From a virus, in the IMG/VR virus record IMGVR_UViG_3300007541_000052, positions 1-40,357 of that record: a stretch of 40,357 bases of DNA; one strand, written 5' to 3'. A program made the translations under genes and the position numbers. The notes below the pieces were generated by a model. That model ran no database searches. It saw only the letters and a list, made by a program, of their open reading frames with translations, and had not been told where the DNA came from. Shown piece by piece: positions 21,838 through 29,809 of the stretch; position 1 is the stretch's first letter, and each line of letters opens with the position of its first letter.

Positions 21838-22932
21838 ATGGCAAAAGCCAAGAAAAAAGAAAAGTCTCTTATAGGCCAAGACTTTTTCTGTTCCGCGCAA
21901 GACATTCTCGAAGAAGAAAAAAGATGCGCTAGCACTATCCCGGTAAGCCCGGCCCTTGACGAAAAGCTTCACGGCGGACTTAGGTCTGGCACCGTAGTCT
22001 TGCTCAGAACACTTCCCAAAGTTGGTAAAACAACTCTTTGCATGCAAGTAGTTAAAAATGCCCTTGATCAAAATAGATGGGTTATATTCGTTGATGCAGA
22101 ACGCAGGCTTGTCGGGGAGAAATACTTTGATATCAAAGGCCTTGATGTAAAACACCCAAAACTACTTTTTGTTCGAGCGCGAGTTGGGGGCAAATTAGTT
22201 TCAGGTGACGAAATATATTCGAATATATACCATATGATGCAACTCCCGAAGTACAGAGGGGCTTTGTACGTCGTTGATTCTTTGTCGAAAATAATACCAC
22301 GATCTACCCTTGAAGACGACACTGTTAGAGCTGATAGATTTGATACTACGCCAAAATTAAATGCAGATTTTTGCAAAAAAGTAATGCCGCTTGCAAGAAT
22401 CTCTGAAAGTGTAGTTATAGGGATACAGCACTTTATTACAGACAGAAATGCAATGGGCGATCCTTTAAAACCAGACGGCGGTATTAAACTTGAGTTCGAA
22501 TGCGATGTTGTTATTGAATCAAGAAAAAAACCAAAGATGTGGGATGGCAACGCCATAAACCTTGCAGAAGGCGAAGAACTTGAAGGTCAAAAAGTATTCT
22601 TTAATATTCCTGTCAATAAAATGGGGGCGCCATACATAAGCAAAATGTGTCCAGTCGAGTGCTACATAAAGTTCGGCGAGGGTATTTGGTGGGCTAGAGA
22701 AGCGCTAGACGTATTGACTGGAATGGGAGTTATATCCAAATCTGGTTCGTATTATACATTTTTAACAGAAACAGGCGAGCAGAAGGTACAAGGTTCGGTA
22801 AAAGCTGTTGATTTTATAGAATCAAACAAAGAGTTTTATGAAAACTTACTAAAAAATGAAATGACCGAAAGATACGGCGCTGTCTACTCGTTTGAACAAG
22901 TCGACGACGAAGAAGAAGAGGAGGAGGAATGA
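21838..22932 (+). CDS. RecA/UvsX-like recombinase (364 aa)
   Basis: The core is ALDEKLHGGLRSGTVVLLRTLPKVGKTTLC, where the P-loop is TLPKVGKT (58-65), lacking the first Gly of G-x-x-x-x-GKT. A Walker-B-like strand ALYVVDSLSKIIPR follows, then VVIGIQHF. KMGAPYISKMCPVECYIKFGEGI resembles the RecA/UvsX segment before the C-terminal domain, and the tail DDEEEEEEE is the acidic C-terminus typical of RecA and UvsX. It would coat ssDNA and promote strand exchange for repair and recombination-dependent replication. The gene is followed within 2 nt by a nuclease-like gene. Confidence 0.82.
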   Translation: MAKAKKKEKSLIGQDFFCSAQDILEEEKRCASTIPVSPALDEKLHGGLRSGTVVLLRTLPKVGKTTLCMQVVKNALDQNRWVIFVDAERRLVGEKYFDIKGLDVKHPKLLFVRARVGGKLVSGDEIYSNIYHMMQLPKYRGALYVVDSLSKIIPRSTLEDDTVRADRFDTTPKLNADFCKKVMPLARISESVVIGIQHFITDRNAMGDPLKPDGGIKLEFECDVVIESRKKPKMWDGNAINLAEGEELEGQKVFFNIPVNKMGAPYISKMCPVECYIKFGEGIWWAREALDVLTGMGVISKSGSYYTFLTETGEQKVQGSVKAVDFIESNKEFYENLLKNEMTERYGAVYSFEQVDDEEEEEEE

Positions 22933-22933
22933 G

Positions 22934-23443
22934 ATGACACAGTGTACTAATTCATCTGTTATCGAAATCAAAGTTCGCTCCAAACACCTTGAGTCGGCAC
23001 AAAAAAGATGGGCAAAGATACCCACAAATTCAAAGACTATATCGAAATCTGGAAAAAAATACGGAATACTAGCCGAAGAAATTTTTATTGACAGCTATGG
23101 CGGAATCTTAATAGACAATAAAGAGTACGATATAGACTACAAATCTTTGGGAAAGATAGACATAAAAACCAAAAGATGCTGGTCTTGCCCGGACCCTTCT
23201 TATAACTGCACCGTTGCAAAATACCAACTAGACCGTGGGGGGTGTGATTTTTATGCCTTTTATAGAATCCGCAGCGATTACTCTACTGCTTGGTTTTTGG
23301 GTATGATATCAGCAGCAGAATTCAAAAAAACTGCAACTTTTATGAAAAGCGGAACTCGTGCTGGTAATTTCATTTGTAAAGCCGATTGTTACAACATTCC
23401 TATAAGCAGTTTAAAAACAATAAACGAGTTAAAAACTAAATAA
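22934..23443 (+). CDS. PD-(D/E)XK nuclease-like protein (169 aa)
   Basis: The GAGGAGG encoding the recombinase's acidic tail doubles as a ribosome-binding site for ATG 22934. The segment YGILAEEIFIDSYGGILIDNKEYDIDYKSLGKIDIKTKRCW has a Glu on the first helix, an Asp and then I-D-I-K, the layout of PD-(D/E)XK nucleases, followed by helix residues KYQLDRGGCDFYAFYRI. Activity may be phage repair, recombination or host-DNA degradation. The C-terminus (TFMKSGTRAGNFICKADCYNIPI) has extra Cys. The assignment is to the superfamily only. Confidence 0.55.
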   Translation: MTQCTNSSVIEIKVRSKHLESAQKRWAKIPTNSKTISKSGKKYGILAEEIFIDSYGGILIDNKEYDIDYKSLGKIDIKTKRCWSCPDPSYNCTVAKYQLDRGGCDFYAFYRIRSDYSTAWFLGMISAAEFKKTATFMKSGTRAGNFICKADCYNIPISSLKTINELKTK

Positions 23444-23474
23444 CACATAATGGTCGAATTGTTTTTAATTACGA

Positions 23475-23900
23475 ATGGAGCCAGATATCAAAGCCATTGG
23501 AATAGACGGAAAAGAATATATAATAAATTTTACAAAGCACTGTATAATAGAAGAGCAAAAAAGCTCATTGCACGTAAAAGCTCGCGTTCTTCTAAAAAAA
23601 ATGTTTCCGTCTTCTGATGTATACGAAGAGGTAATACTAAAGGGATGCGTTGGGGCCGGTGGCAAAGAATTAAAAGCTGACTTTTTAATACCTCAATTAA
23701 AAGTGCTTGTCGAAACACACGGAAAACAGCACTATGAGTACACGAGTCATTTTCACAAAACAACTTCTGATTTTAAAAAATCATTAAAAAATGATGAAAT
23801 AAAACAGGACTGGGCGGAGTTGAATGGTATTATTTATATATCCCTCCCGTACAATAAAATAAAAGATTGGAGATCGATTATCAATGACAGACTTCCGTAG
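23475..23900 (+). CDS. Vsr/Hef-like PD-(D/E)XK endonuclease (141 aa)
   Basis: KELKADFLIPQLKVLVETHGKQHYEYTSHFHK, then DFKKSLKNDEIKQDWAELNGIIYISLPYNKIKDW, matches the single-domain endonuclease fold of the Vsr/DUF559 type. It shows D-F-x-I-P, the catalytic E-x-x-G-x-Q-H-Y and the D-x-x-K-x-x-x...G motif ending in I-x-I-P-Y. Such proteins include mismatch nickases, homing-type and phage endonucleases. A short spacer (23444-23474) separates it from the unrelated nuclease before it. It overlaps the next gene by 17 nt. Confidence 0.7.
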   Translation: MEPDIKAIGIDGKEYIINFTKHCIIEEQKSSLHVKARVLLKKMFPSSDVYEEVILKGCVGAGGKELKADFLIPQLKVLVETHGKQHYEYTSHFHKTTSDFKKSLKNDEIKQDWAELNGIIYISLPYNKIKDWRSIINDRLP

Positions 23901-24108
23901 CGATATGAAAGACTCGGTAAAGGACTTAGTCAAGCGGGTTGACTCTTCTGTTTTTCCTCAGAGAGAAGATTCTATAGAAGAATATTTTAACTTAGATAAA
24001 AACGACTTGAGAAGATTTTCAAAAGAAGAATGCGTTCTTGCCCAGCACGCCTTGTTGAGTAGTTCTGTTTTTATACAAAGAAAAATTAACGAACTAAAAA
24101 TGGCGTAA
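23884..24108 (+). CDS. acidic hypothetical protein (74 aa)
   Basis: ATG 23884 is inside the end of the endonuclease gene. The protein is helical (SDMKDSVKDLVKRVDSSV, and SKEECVLAQHALLSSSVFIQRKINELKMA). No family is recognised. Immediately after its TAA an open frame with no ATG continues (24111-24341), so the two could be linked by a frameshift or by translational coupling. Confidence 0.55.
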   Translation: MTDFRSDMKDSVKDLVKRVDSSVFPQREDSIEEYFNLDKNDLRRFSKEECVLAQHALLSSSVFIQRKINELKMA

Positions 24109-24110
24109 AA

Positions 24111-24341
24111 ATAAACAAGTCGTTTCTAGATAGAATAATAGCAGAGAAAATACCTGACTTTGAAAAATATACAAAGTACGACATTATTGTTTCTACTGTT
24201 GTAAATGAATATGAATACGTAAAAGAAGCAGTGGATGAAACACTTAGGTTAGAATGTGTTATACAGGGACTAGAGGGGACCGTAGAAAAAATAGATAAAA
24301 TGGTCCAAGTTTTTCGAGACCTTTCATTTTGTAAGAGTTAA
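24111..24341 (+). CDS. unmarked small gene with apparent ATA start (about 76 aa)
   Basis: Between the stop at 24108 and the ATG at 24344 a frame stays open from 24090 to TAA 24339-24341. It encodes INKSFLDRIIAEKIPDF..., then a helical, acidic protein (EYVKEAVDETLRLECVIQG...VEKIDKMVQVFRDL) with composition and codon use like its neighbours. It has no ATG, GTG or TTG in the first half; the first GTG is at 24234. If ATA 24111 is the initiator, the protein begins M-N-K-S. Alternatives are a -1 frameshift from the previous gene near its 3' end (CTA AAA ATG) or a lost start. Confidence 0.5.
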   Translation: MNKSFLDRIIAEKIPDFEKYTKYDIIVSTVVNEYEYVKEAVDETLRLECVIQGLEGTVEKIDKMVQVFRDLSFCKS

Positions 24342-24343
24342 AC

Positions 24344-24778
24344 ATGACTGAAAATAACCAAACAACAAGCGAACAGCTAGATTTATTATTAAAACAAATT
24401 GCTGAAATGCAAAAAAAAATAGACGCCATCGAAGCTAAACCAAGAACCAAGCCTAGAAATAGAATCACCACCAAAAAGACCTCGATTGCTCCGAAAGAAA
24501 AAGTTCAAAACGAAGGTGTTTGGGTAAACAAAAAAAGACCAAGAGTTTCAAACAAACCGCACAGAGAAAGTGACGCCAACTTACAAATAAACCTTTCTCT
24601 AACAGACTTTCCGTCTTACGGAGATGAACTGCAATCGACTTCAAAACCAAGGTCTTCAAGCCTTGTTTCCGCAATTTGTGTGAATTGCAAAACTAAAAGC
24701 AAGGTATCCACAGCCTTATTAATTGCCGGTGTCGATACCCCGTCATTTATATGCGCCTCTTGCGACGAAAGATACTAA
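24344..24778 (+). CDS. coiled-coil and zinc-ribbon protein (144 aa)
   Basis: Residues about 8-35 (SEQLDLLLKQIAEMQKKIDAIEA) form a heptad-like coiled coil. A basic, probably disordered section follows (KPRTKPRNRITTKKTS), and the C-terminus has CVNC...CASC, a four-Cys ribbon ending DERY. The product is likely to bind nucleic acid or a protein partner. It abuts the helicase gene, so it might be a helicase loader or accessory factor, but sequence similarity does not show this. Confidence 0.6.
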   Translation: MTENNQTTSEQLDLLLKQIAEMQKKIDAIEAKPRTKPRNRITTKKTSIAPKEKVQNEGVWVNKKRPRVSNKPHRESDANLQINLSLTDFPSYGDELQSTSKPRSSSLVSAICVNCKTKSKVSTALLIAGVDTPSFICASCDERY

Positions 24779-26173
24779 ATGGTTTCGCCCTTATATCAAG
24801 TGAACTTGAAAAAAGAAGAATCCCGACTGTTGCACACCGTGATCACATCCGGAGAAGAAATTTATTCGTTGTTGACTGGAATTATCAGCCCAGAAAACTT
24901 CTCTGTCACCAATCACAAATTAGTATTTCAGGCAATACAAGATCTTTCGAATGAGGGTGTGAATTTAAATCTTCACAATATAGTAACCAGATTAAAAACT
25001 TCTGGTTCCGGATTGTCAGAAGAAGAAATAGAAGAGCTTCAAACTCAAGTTTCTGAGGCCAAGGCAATGACTTCAGAAGAGTGCATCAGCACAGCTCGTT
25101 CACTAAGAAACAAACAAATAATAAAAGAATGCGTCCAAAGCCACAAAGAGGCAATTGAAAATTTATTTCAAACCAGTGTAGAAAGCGACACGGATTCAAT
25201 ATTTTCAATATCAGAAAAATCATTTTTTAAAACAGTAAAACAGTTTTCTAATTCCAATGACTCTATAACAGAAATATCAAGTGTCACAAGAGGAATAGTT
25301 AACGAGTGGGAAGAAAACCCGTGTCAATTTGTGGGACTGCCAACGCCTTGGCCGGAATTCAACGATTCAATAGGCGGTGGAATGAGGACAGGAATAACTT
25401 TAATTGGAGCAAGATCCGGCATAGGCAAAACCAGCATAGGTGTGGTGTGCACTCTATTTTTGGCTAAAAACGGAGTTCCATGCCTTATAATAGACACCGA
25501 AATGAGCATTAAAGCTCTACTCCCTAGGTTCATTTCTAATATGAGCAGTGTTCCAATCAAGAAAATTGAAAACGGACAGTTTGGTAATCTAGACATAGAT
25601 AAAAATAACGTTTATAAGGCCGTTCAAGAAATTGAAAATATGAACATATCGCACAAGTCTGTGGCTGGAAAAGAATTTTCGGAAATACTATCTATCATAA
25701 GAAGATGGGTACACACGAAAGTTGGAATAAACAAAGAGACAGGAAAAGCAAACCAGTGCTTTATAGTTTACGATTATTTTAAAATGATGAACAAAAAAGA
25801 CGTGGCTAACATGCAGGAGCATGCAGCGTTTGGCTACCAAGTATCGGAACTAAAAGATTTTCTAGAAATGTACGATATACCATGCATGTCTTTTGTTCAG
25901 TTGAACCGCGACGGAATCGCGAAAGAAGATACGGACGTCATTGCCCAATCTGACAGAATTCTATGGAACGTAAACTCTTTTTCTCTTTTTAAGAAAAAGA
26001 CACCCGAAGAAATGCATCATGACAACAATGTAAACGGAATCCCAACAAACAAAGGTAACAGAAAAGTTATAACCTTAAAAGGAAGGTACGGCGGAGAGCA
26101 TGAGCGTGGCGAACACATTAACTTCTTCTGGAACGGAGAAACGTGCAGCTTACAAGAAATACAGTCAAAATAA
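24779..26173 (+). CDS. DnaB-like replicative DNA helicase (464 aa)
   Basis: An N-terminal helical domain like DnaB's (residues about 10-110) is followed by a RecA-type SF4 domain. Walker A is GARSGIGKTS (210-219), and LIIDTEMSI is the conserved acid after it. FIVYDYFKMM gives the Walker B Asp, and CMSFVQLNRDG with QSDRILWNV covers motif H4. KVITLKGRYGGEHERG near the end matches the C-terminal Arg-finger loop. It unwinds the lagging-strand template 5'-3' as a hexamer, loading with the primase encoded just downstream. ATG 24779 directly follows the previous stop. Confidence 0.88.
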   Translation: MVSPLYQVNLKKEESRLLHTVITSGEEIYSLLTGIISPENFSVTNHKLVFQAIQDLSNEGVNLNLHNIVTRLKTSGSGLSEEEIEELQTQVSEAKAMTSEECISTARSLRNKQIIKECVQSHKEAIENLFQTSVESDTDSIFSISEKSFFKTVKQFSNSNDSITEISSVTRGIVNEWEENPCQFVGLPTPWPEFNDSIGGGMRTGITLIGARSGIGKTSIGVVCTLFLAKNGVPCLIIDTEMSIKALLPRFISNMSSVPIKKIENGQFGNLDIDKNNVYKAVQEIENMNISHKSVAGKEFSEILSIIRRWVHTKVGINKETGKANQCFIVYDYFKMMNKKDVANMQEHAAFGYQVSELKDFLEMYDIPCMSFVQLNRDGIAKEDTDVIAQSDRILWNVNSFSLFKKKTPEEMHHDNNVNGIPTNKGNRKVITLKGRYGGEHERGEHINFFWNGETCSLQEIQSK

Positions 26174-26192
26174 TTACAATGATTTAAACAAA

Positions 26193-27197
26193 ATGGCTCT
26201 TGAGGTTGTTGGTTCGGTTTTAAGGTATTATGGAATCGAAAGCTACGATGATCCTTCAGAAAATTTTATTAAAATAAAATGCCCGATCCACGGAAGCGAC
26301 AGCGTTGGTAATTCAATTATCTATAAAAATACAGGAGTATGGCTGTGCTTCAGCGGTGGGTGTCACAAAAGAAGCGCCAAAACTATAGTTGGGCTAATTT
26401 CTTCAGTTATGAAACGTAATGGTTCGTCCGGCTCGTTTGATTCAGTAAAAAATTTCTTGCTAAAACTTAGGCAAAACAAAAAAACAAGGATACATCCAGT
26501 AAAAAATATACAGATACCGGAAAAGAAACCTTTGTTTTTTGATGAAAAAAACATGCCGCCGTGTTCCTTTCCCTCAAATTATTATCTTTCCAAAAGAAGC
26601 TTTTCACAAGACACATTGTCTTATTTTGGTGTCGGAGACTGCCAAGAAGGAATAATGAAAAACAGAGCTGTTATTCCAGTTAGATATATAGACGGAAGGT
26701 ACATGGGGTTCTCTGCTAGGTCTCATTTTGACAAATGCTTGCAGTGCAAACATTATCACTCTGTTGATTCTGCTTGTATAAATGCCAGTGACAGAGAAAG
26801 CGCCATATCTAAAAAATGGTATCACTCTAAGGGCTTAAGAAAAACCACTACTCTTTACAATATACAAAACATAAGACCATCAAGTGCCATTGCAATGGTC
26901 GAAGGGCCAAGTTGTGTTTGGAGACTTCATGAATTTGGTATACCAGCTGTGGCTTGTCTTGGAAAGGATATAGATGAATTACAGCTAAAGCTTTTAGACA
27001 GTTTAAACATAAAAAAGATTTTGTTTATGCCAGACTCTGACGAATCTGGTAAAGAATTCTTGACGAGATTCATAAAAGACTACTATACTAGATATAGTAT
27101 CTCTGTTGCAAACTTTGGTAATTACAAAGATATAACAGAAATGGACAATGAATCTTTGAAAGAAAATATAGTTAAAGTTTGGAACAAAATTTGCTGA
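26193..27197 (+). CDS. DnaG-type primase (about 334 aa)
   Basis: The protein opens with EVVGSVLRYYGIE and then a zinc site CPIHGSDS...WLCFSGGCHKR (C-x-x-H with a later C...C-H). A central Cys group (CLQCKHYHSVDSACINA) is followed by the TOPRIM domain, with IAMVEGPSCVWRLHEFGIPAVACLG and FMPDSDESGKEFL. It would make RNA primers at the fork with the upstream helicase. ATG 26193 gives the N-terminus expected for the family; ATG 26100 would overlap the helicase by 74 nt and add 31 residues. The C-terminal helicase-binding domain is reduced. Confidence 0.8.
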   Translation: MALEVVGSVLRYYGIESYDDPSENFIKIKCPIHGSDSVGNSIIYKNTGVWLCFSGGCHKRSAKTIVGLISSVMKRNGSSGSFDSVKNFLLKLRQNKKTRIHPVKNIQIPEKKPLFFDEKNMPPCSFPSNYYLSKRSFSQDTLSYFGVGDCQEGIMKNRAVIPVRYIDGRYMGFSARSHFDKCLQCKHYHSVDSACINASDRESAISKKWYHSKGLRKTTTLYNIQNIRPSSAIAMVEGPSCVWRLHEFGIPAVACLGKDIDELQLKLLDSLNIKKILFMPDSDESGKEFLTRFIKDYYTRYSISVANFGNYKDITEMDNESLKENIVKVWNKIC

Positions 27198-27223
27198 TTT
27201 ACAATTAATTTTGGAGGTTTATT

Positions 27224-27946
27224 ATGTGGGTTCATCTCGTTCCAAAGTCTGAAAATAAAAAAACAGGCCCGATTGCAGTTTCTACAACAGAGGAAGACTC
27301 TTGTCCAAAAGAATGCGCGTTTAAAGATGACAAAACTTGTTACGGGAAACATTACCCTATAATGTTTCATTGGCAGAAGGTTTCTAGTCACGAACGCGGT
27401 GATAATTGGGACCCATTTTGCAAGCGCGTCGAAAAATTTGAAAACAATCAATTTTGGAGACACAACCAAATTGGAGACCTACCAAAAGACAAGAATAGTT
27501 CAAGTGAAGTCGACGAGATAGACAAAGAAAAAAGCATAAAATTGTTGAAAGCAAGCTCGCATACAAAAGGGTTTACTTACACACATTATGATGTTATAAA
27601 TTCAGAACACAATAGAGATGTTGTGAGACAAATGAATAAATCAAGTGGTATGACAGTTAATTTGTCTGGAAACGATGTAAATCACGCAGACAAACTGGTA
27701 GACCTTGATATAGGCCCAGTTTGTGTTACTTTACCATCTAACACAACAGGACAATCACTGCATACCCCAAACGGAAACAGGGTTCTTGTTTGCCCCGAAC
27801 AGACGGGGAGAACACAAAGCTGTGATACATGTAGACTGTGTGAAAGCAAAACCAGGTCGTATATCATAGGGTTTATAGCGCACGGTTCTAAAAAGAAAAA
27901 AATGACAGAAAGTATTTTACTACGAGAAAACCAACAGAAAGAGTAA
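27224..27946 (+). CDS. Cys-rich phage protein resembling DUF7227 (240 aa)
   Basis: GGAGG precedes ATG 27224. GPIAVSTTEEDSCPKECAFKDDKTCYG, then HERGDNWDPFCKRV, FWRHNQIGDLP, KGFTYTHYDVI, MTVNLSGNDVNHADKL, GPVCVTLPS, VLVCPEQ...SCDTCRLCE and VIGFIAHG-type blocks match, as I recall, a phage family listed as DUF7227. At least nine Cys and several His suggest metal or iron-sulfur binding. The biochemical role is unknown. It sits among replication genes, downstream of the primase. Confidence 0.6.
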   Translation: MWVHLVPKSENKKTGPIAVSTTEEDSCPKECAFKDDKTCYGKHYPIMFHWQKVSSHERGDNWDPFCKRVEKFENNQFWRHNQIGDLPKDKNSSSEVDEIDKEKSIKLLKASSHTKGFTYTHYDVINSEHNRDVVRQMNKSSGMTVNLSGNDVNHADKLVDLDIGPVCVTLPSNTTGQSLHTPNGNRVLVCPEQTGRTQSCDTCRLCESKTRSYIIGFIAHGSKKKKMTESILLRENQQKE

Positions 27947-27950
27947 ATCA

Positions 27951-28799
27951 ATGCCTTTAGTAGTTTTTTGCGGTGCGAAACAATCAGGAAAATCAACTGC
28001 TGCAAAAGCAGTATTTTCTAGTATTGTAGTGGAAAATGGCTTAGTTCCAAAGCTACAGATGCTAGAAGACGGAAAGTTATTTGCTGTATACAAACAATCA
28101 ACGGACTCTAAAACAGGAGAGACCAGGCAAGAAGGGTGTTATATAGACCCGGAAAACATACCGCCTGAAAACGAAGACTGGTTTAGACATTCTTTTGATC
28201 CATATGTAAAATGTTTTTCTATAGCAGATGAATTAAAAAATACGGCATGCGACCTATTTGGTCTTGATAAAAACGAAATACGCGGCGATAACGACAGCAA
28301 AAACAGGGAGTGCCGAATAAGGTGGAGTAACATGCTTTCTCTTTTGTCCGCAAAGACTAAAAAGACAGTGACCGAAATTTACAAAGATGAATGCAAAAAC
28401 GAATTAATGACTAACCGTAGATTTCTAGAAGTTTTTGGTACTTTTGTTTGCAGGCAAATAGCGCCGAATTGCCATGTAAATAGTTGCTCTAGAAAAATAA
28501 AAGAGTACCTGGGTGAAGATTCAACAAAGATAGCGTGTATTTCTGACGCAAGGTTTATAGATGAAATAGAAATCTTGCGAGAAAATTTCGCGGGCAACGT
28601 TGTTTTTTATAAACTCACCAGAACAGTAGAAAATTCTTCTGCTGTCAGCGAGCGACAAAACTTGATTCCAGATTTATATTTTAACAAAGTCATTGACAAT
28701 ACAGATATGAATTTGTATCAAAAGAATGAAGTCGTCTTAAAACATCTTTCTAAATCCGGTGTACTGAGTTTTGATAACTTAAAAAGGACTTCTGAATGA
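27951..28799 (+). CDS. deoxynucleoside monophosphate kinase-like protein (282 aa)
   Basis: The P-loop is GAKQSGKST (8-16). FSIADELKNTACDLFGLDKNEIRGD resembles the dNMP kinase A-D-x-L-K helix and K/R region, and LEVFGTFVCRQIAPN and ISDARFIDEIEIL give the later conserved blocks, as in T4-type dNMP kinases. It would phosphorylate dNMPs to dNDPs, complementing NrdAB and ThyX. The last 40 residues diverge. The nuclease gene starts in its stop codon (ATGA). Confidence 0.72.
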   Translation: MPLVVFCGAKQSGKSTAAKAVFSSIVVENGLVPKLQMLEDGKLFAVYKQSTDSKTGETRQEGCYIDPENIPPENEDWFRHSFDPYVKCFSIADELKNTACDLFGLDKNEIRGDNDSKNRECRIRWSNMLSLLSAKTKKTVTEIYKDECKNELMTNRRFLEVFGTFVCRQIAPNCHVNSCSRKIKEYLGEDSTKIACISDARFIDEIEILRENFAGNVVFYKLTRTVENSSAVSERQNLIPDLYFNKVIDNTDMNLYQKNEVVLKHLSKSGVLSFDNLKRTSE

Positions 28800-29809
28800 T
28801 ATGCCCCTATATTAGATCTAGCTCTTTGAACGCTTTTAAAACTTGCCAAATGAGATACTATCTAGAATACGTGCTTGGAATGCGAAGCCCTGCTGGAAAA
28901 CCCGCTACTCTAGGAACTATATTTCATAAAGTTTTTGAAATTAGAGCTTTAGCAAAAAAAAACCAACAAAACAAAAAGAGTTTTTTTGTTGATGACAATT
29001 TAGGTAAACTCACAGTAAAAGAGTCAAAGGACTACAAAAATATTCTAGACAAGTCTTGGGATTACTACAAAGAAATAGAAACGCACGTAGATCTATTAAA
29101 GTCCGACAAAACAAAAATTTTAGGGTGGATCGAAAAAACTTTAAATGACTACCCTAATTACGACCCATTTAATATGAATATAGTCGAAGCAGAAATGTTT
29201 TTTGACTTTGAAATAAAAAAGCCTTGGGCGGAACAAGAAATAACTATTGCTGGTGAAACAGTAAAAAATAATCTTAGAATAAAAGGAACCATGGATACCG
29301 TAGTTAAATTATCAGACGGTGTTTATGAACTAGTTGATTATAAAACTGGGGCCAAAAGAAACGATTTTGCAACTGGTGCAGAAAAGAATCTTGAATACCA
29401 TATGACCCAAGACAAACAGTTGATGCTCTATGCAATAGCATTAAAAGAAGCATTTCCGGAAGTAGAACTGATAGTAAGCTTGTTTTGGGTTAACACTGGT
29501 GGTATATTTAGCGTCCCATGCGACGAAGAATATCTAAGTAAAGCATGGAATATGCTTGAAAAAGACTATAAAAAAATACTGAAGACCTATACTCCAACTC
29601 AACTCGACCCAGAACACAAGGACTGGCGGTGCAAGTATGTGTGCGCTTTTTCAAGGAAACAAAGTCCTTCTGACAAAAAATCAATTTGTCAAACTTTTAG
29701 AGAACGAATAAAAAAAGACGGGTTAGTAAAAGTTACGAACGAATACGGAAGTATATCAAAGGCTACGTCTTATGGAGACGGTGGCGGAAGAAAAAATACA
29801 GGCAAGTAA
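28796..29809 (+). CDS. RecB/Cas4-type PD-(D/E)XK nuclease with Fe-S cysteines (337 aa)
   Basis: SSLNAFKTCQMRYYLEY holds the N-terminal Cys17. GTIFH (40-44) is the family's G-x-x-x-H motif, LRIKGTMDTVV supplies the acidic residue, ELVDYKTG (D181, K183) is the catalytic D-x-K, and QDKQLMLYA the motif-IV Gln/Tyr. The C-terminus carries C279-x3-C283 and C298, which with C17 can hold a 4Fe-4S cluster as in AddB and Cas4. It is probably a DNA exonuclease in recombination or end processing. It overlaps the kinase gene and abuts the polymerase gene. Confidence 0.8.
   Translation: MICPYIRSSSLNAFKTCQMRYYLEYVLGMRSPAGKPATLGTIFHKVFEIRALAKKNQQNKKSFFVDDNLGKLTVKESKDYKNILDKSWDYYKEIETHVDLLKSDKTKILGWIEKTLNDYPNYDPFNMNIVEAEMFFDFEIKKPWAEQEITIAGETVKNNLRIKGTMDTVVKLSDGVYELVDYKTGAKRNDFATGAEKNLEYHMTQDKQLMLYAIALKEAFPEVELIVSLFWVNTGGIFSVPCDEEYLSKAWNMLEKDYKKILKTYTPTQLDPEHKDWRCKYVCAFSRKQSPSDKKSICQTFRERIKKDGLVKVTNEYGSISKATSYGDGGGRKNTGK

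Noticed and set aside
22068-22556. Antisense ORF of 162 codons opposite the recombinase
   Set aside because: It lies fully within the RecA-like gene, which has clear motifs; its translation is low-complexity Ser/Ile-rich.
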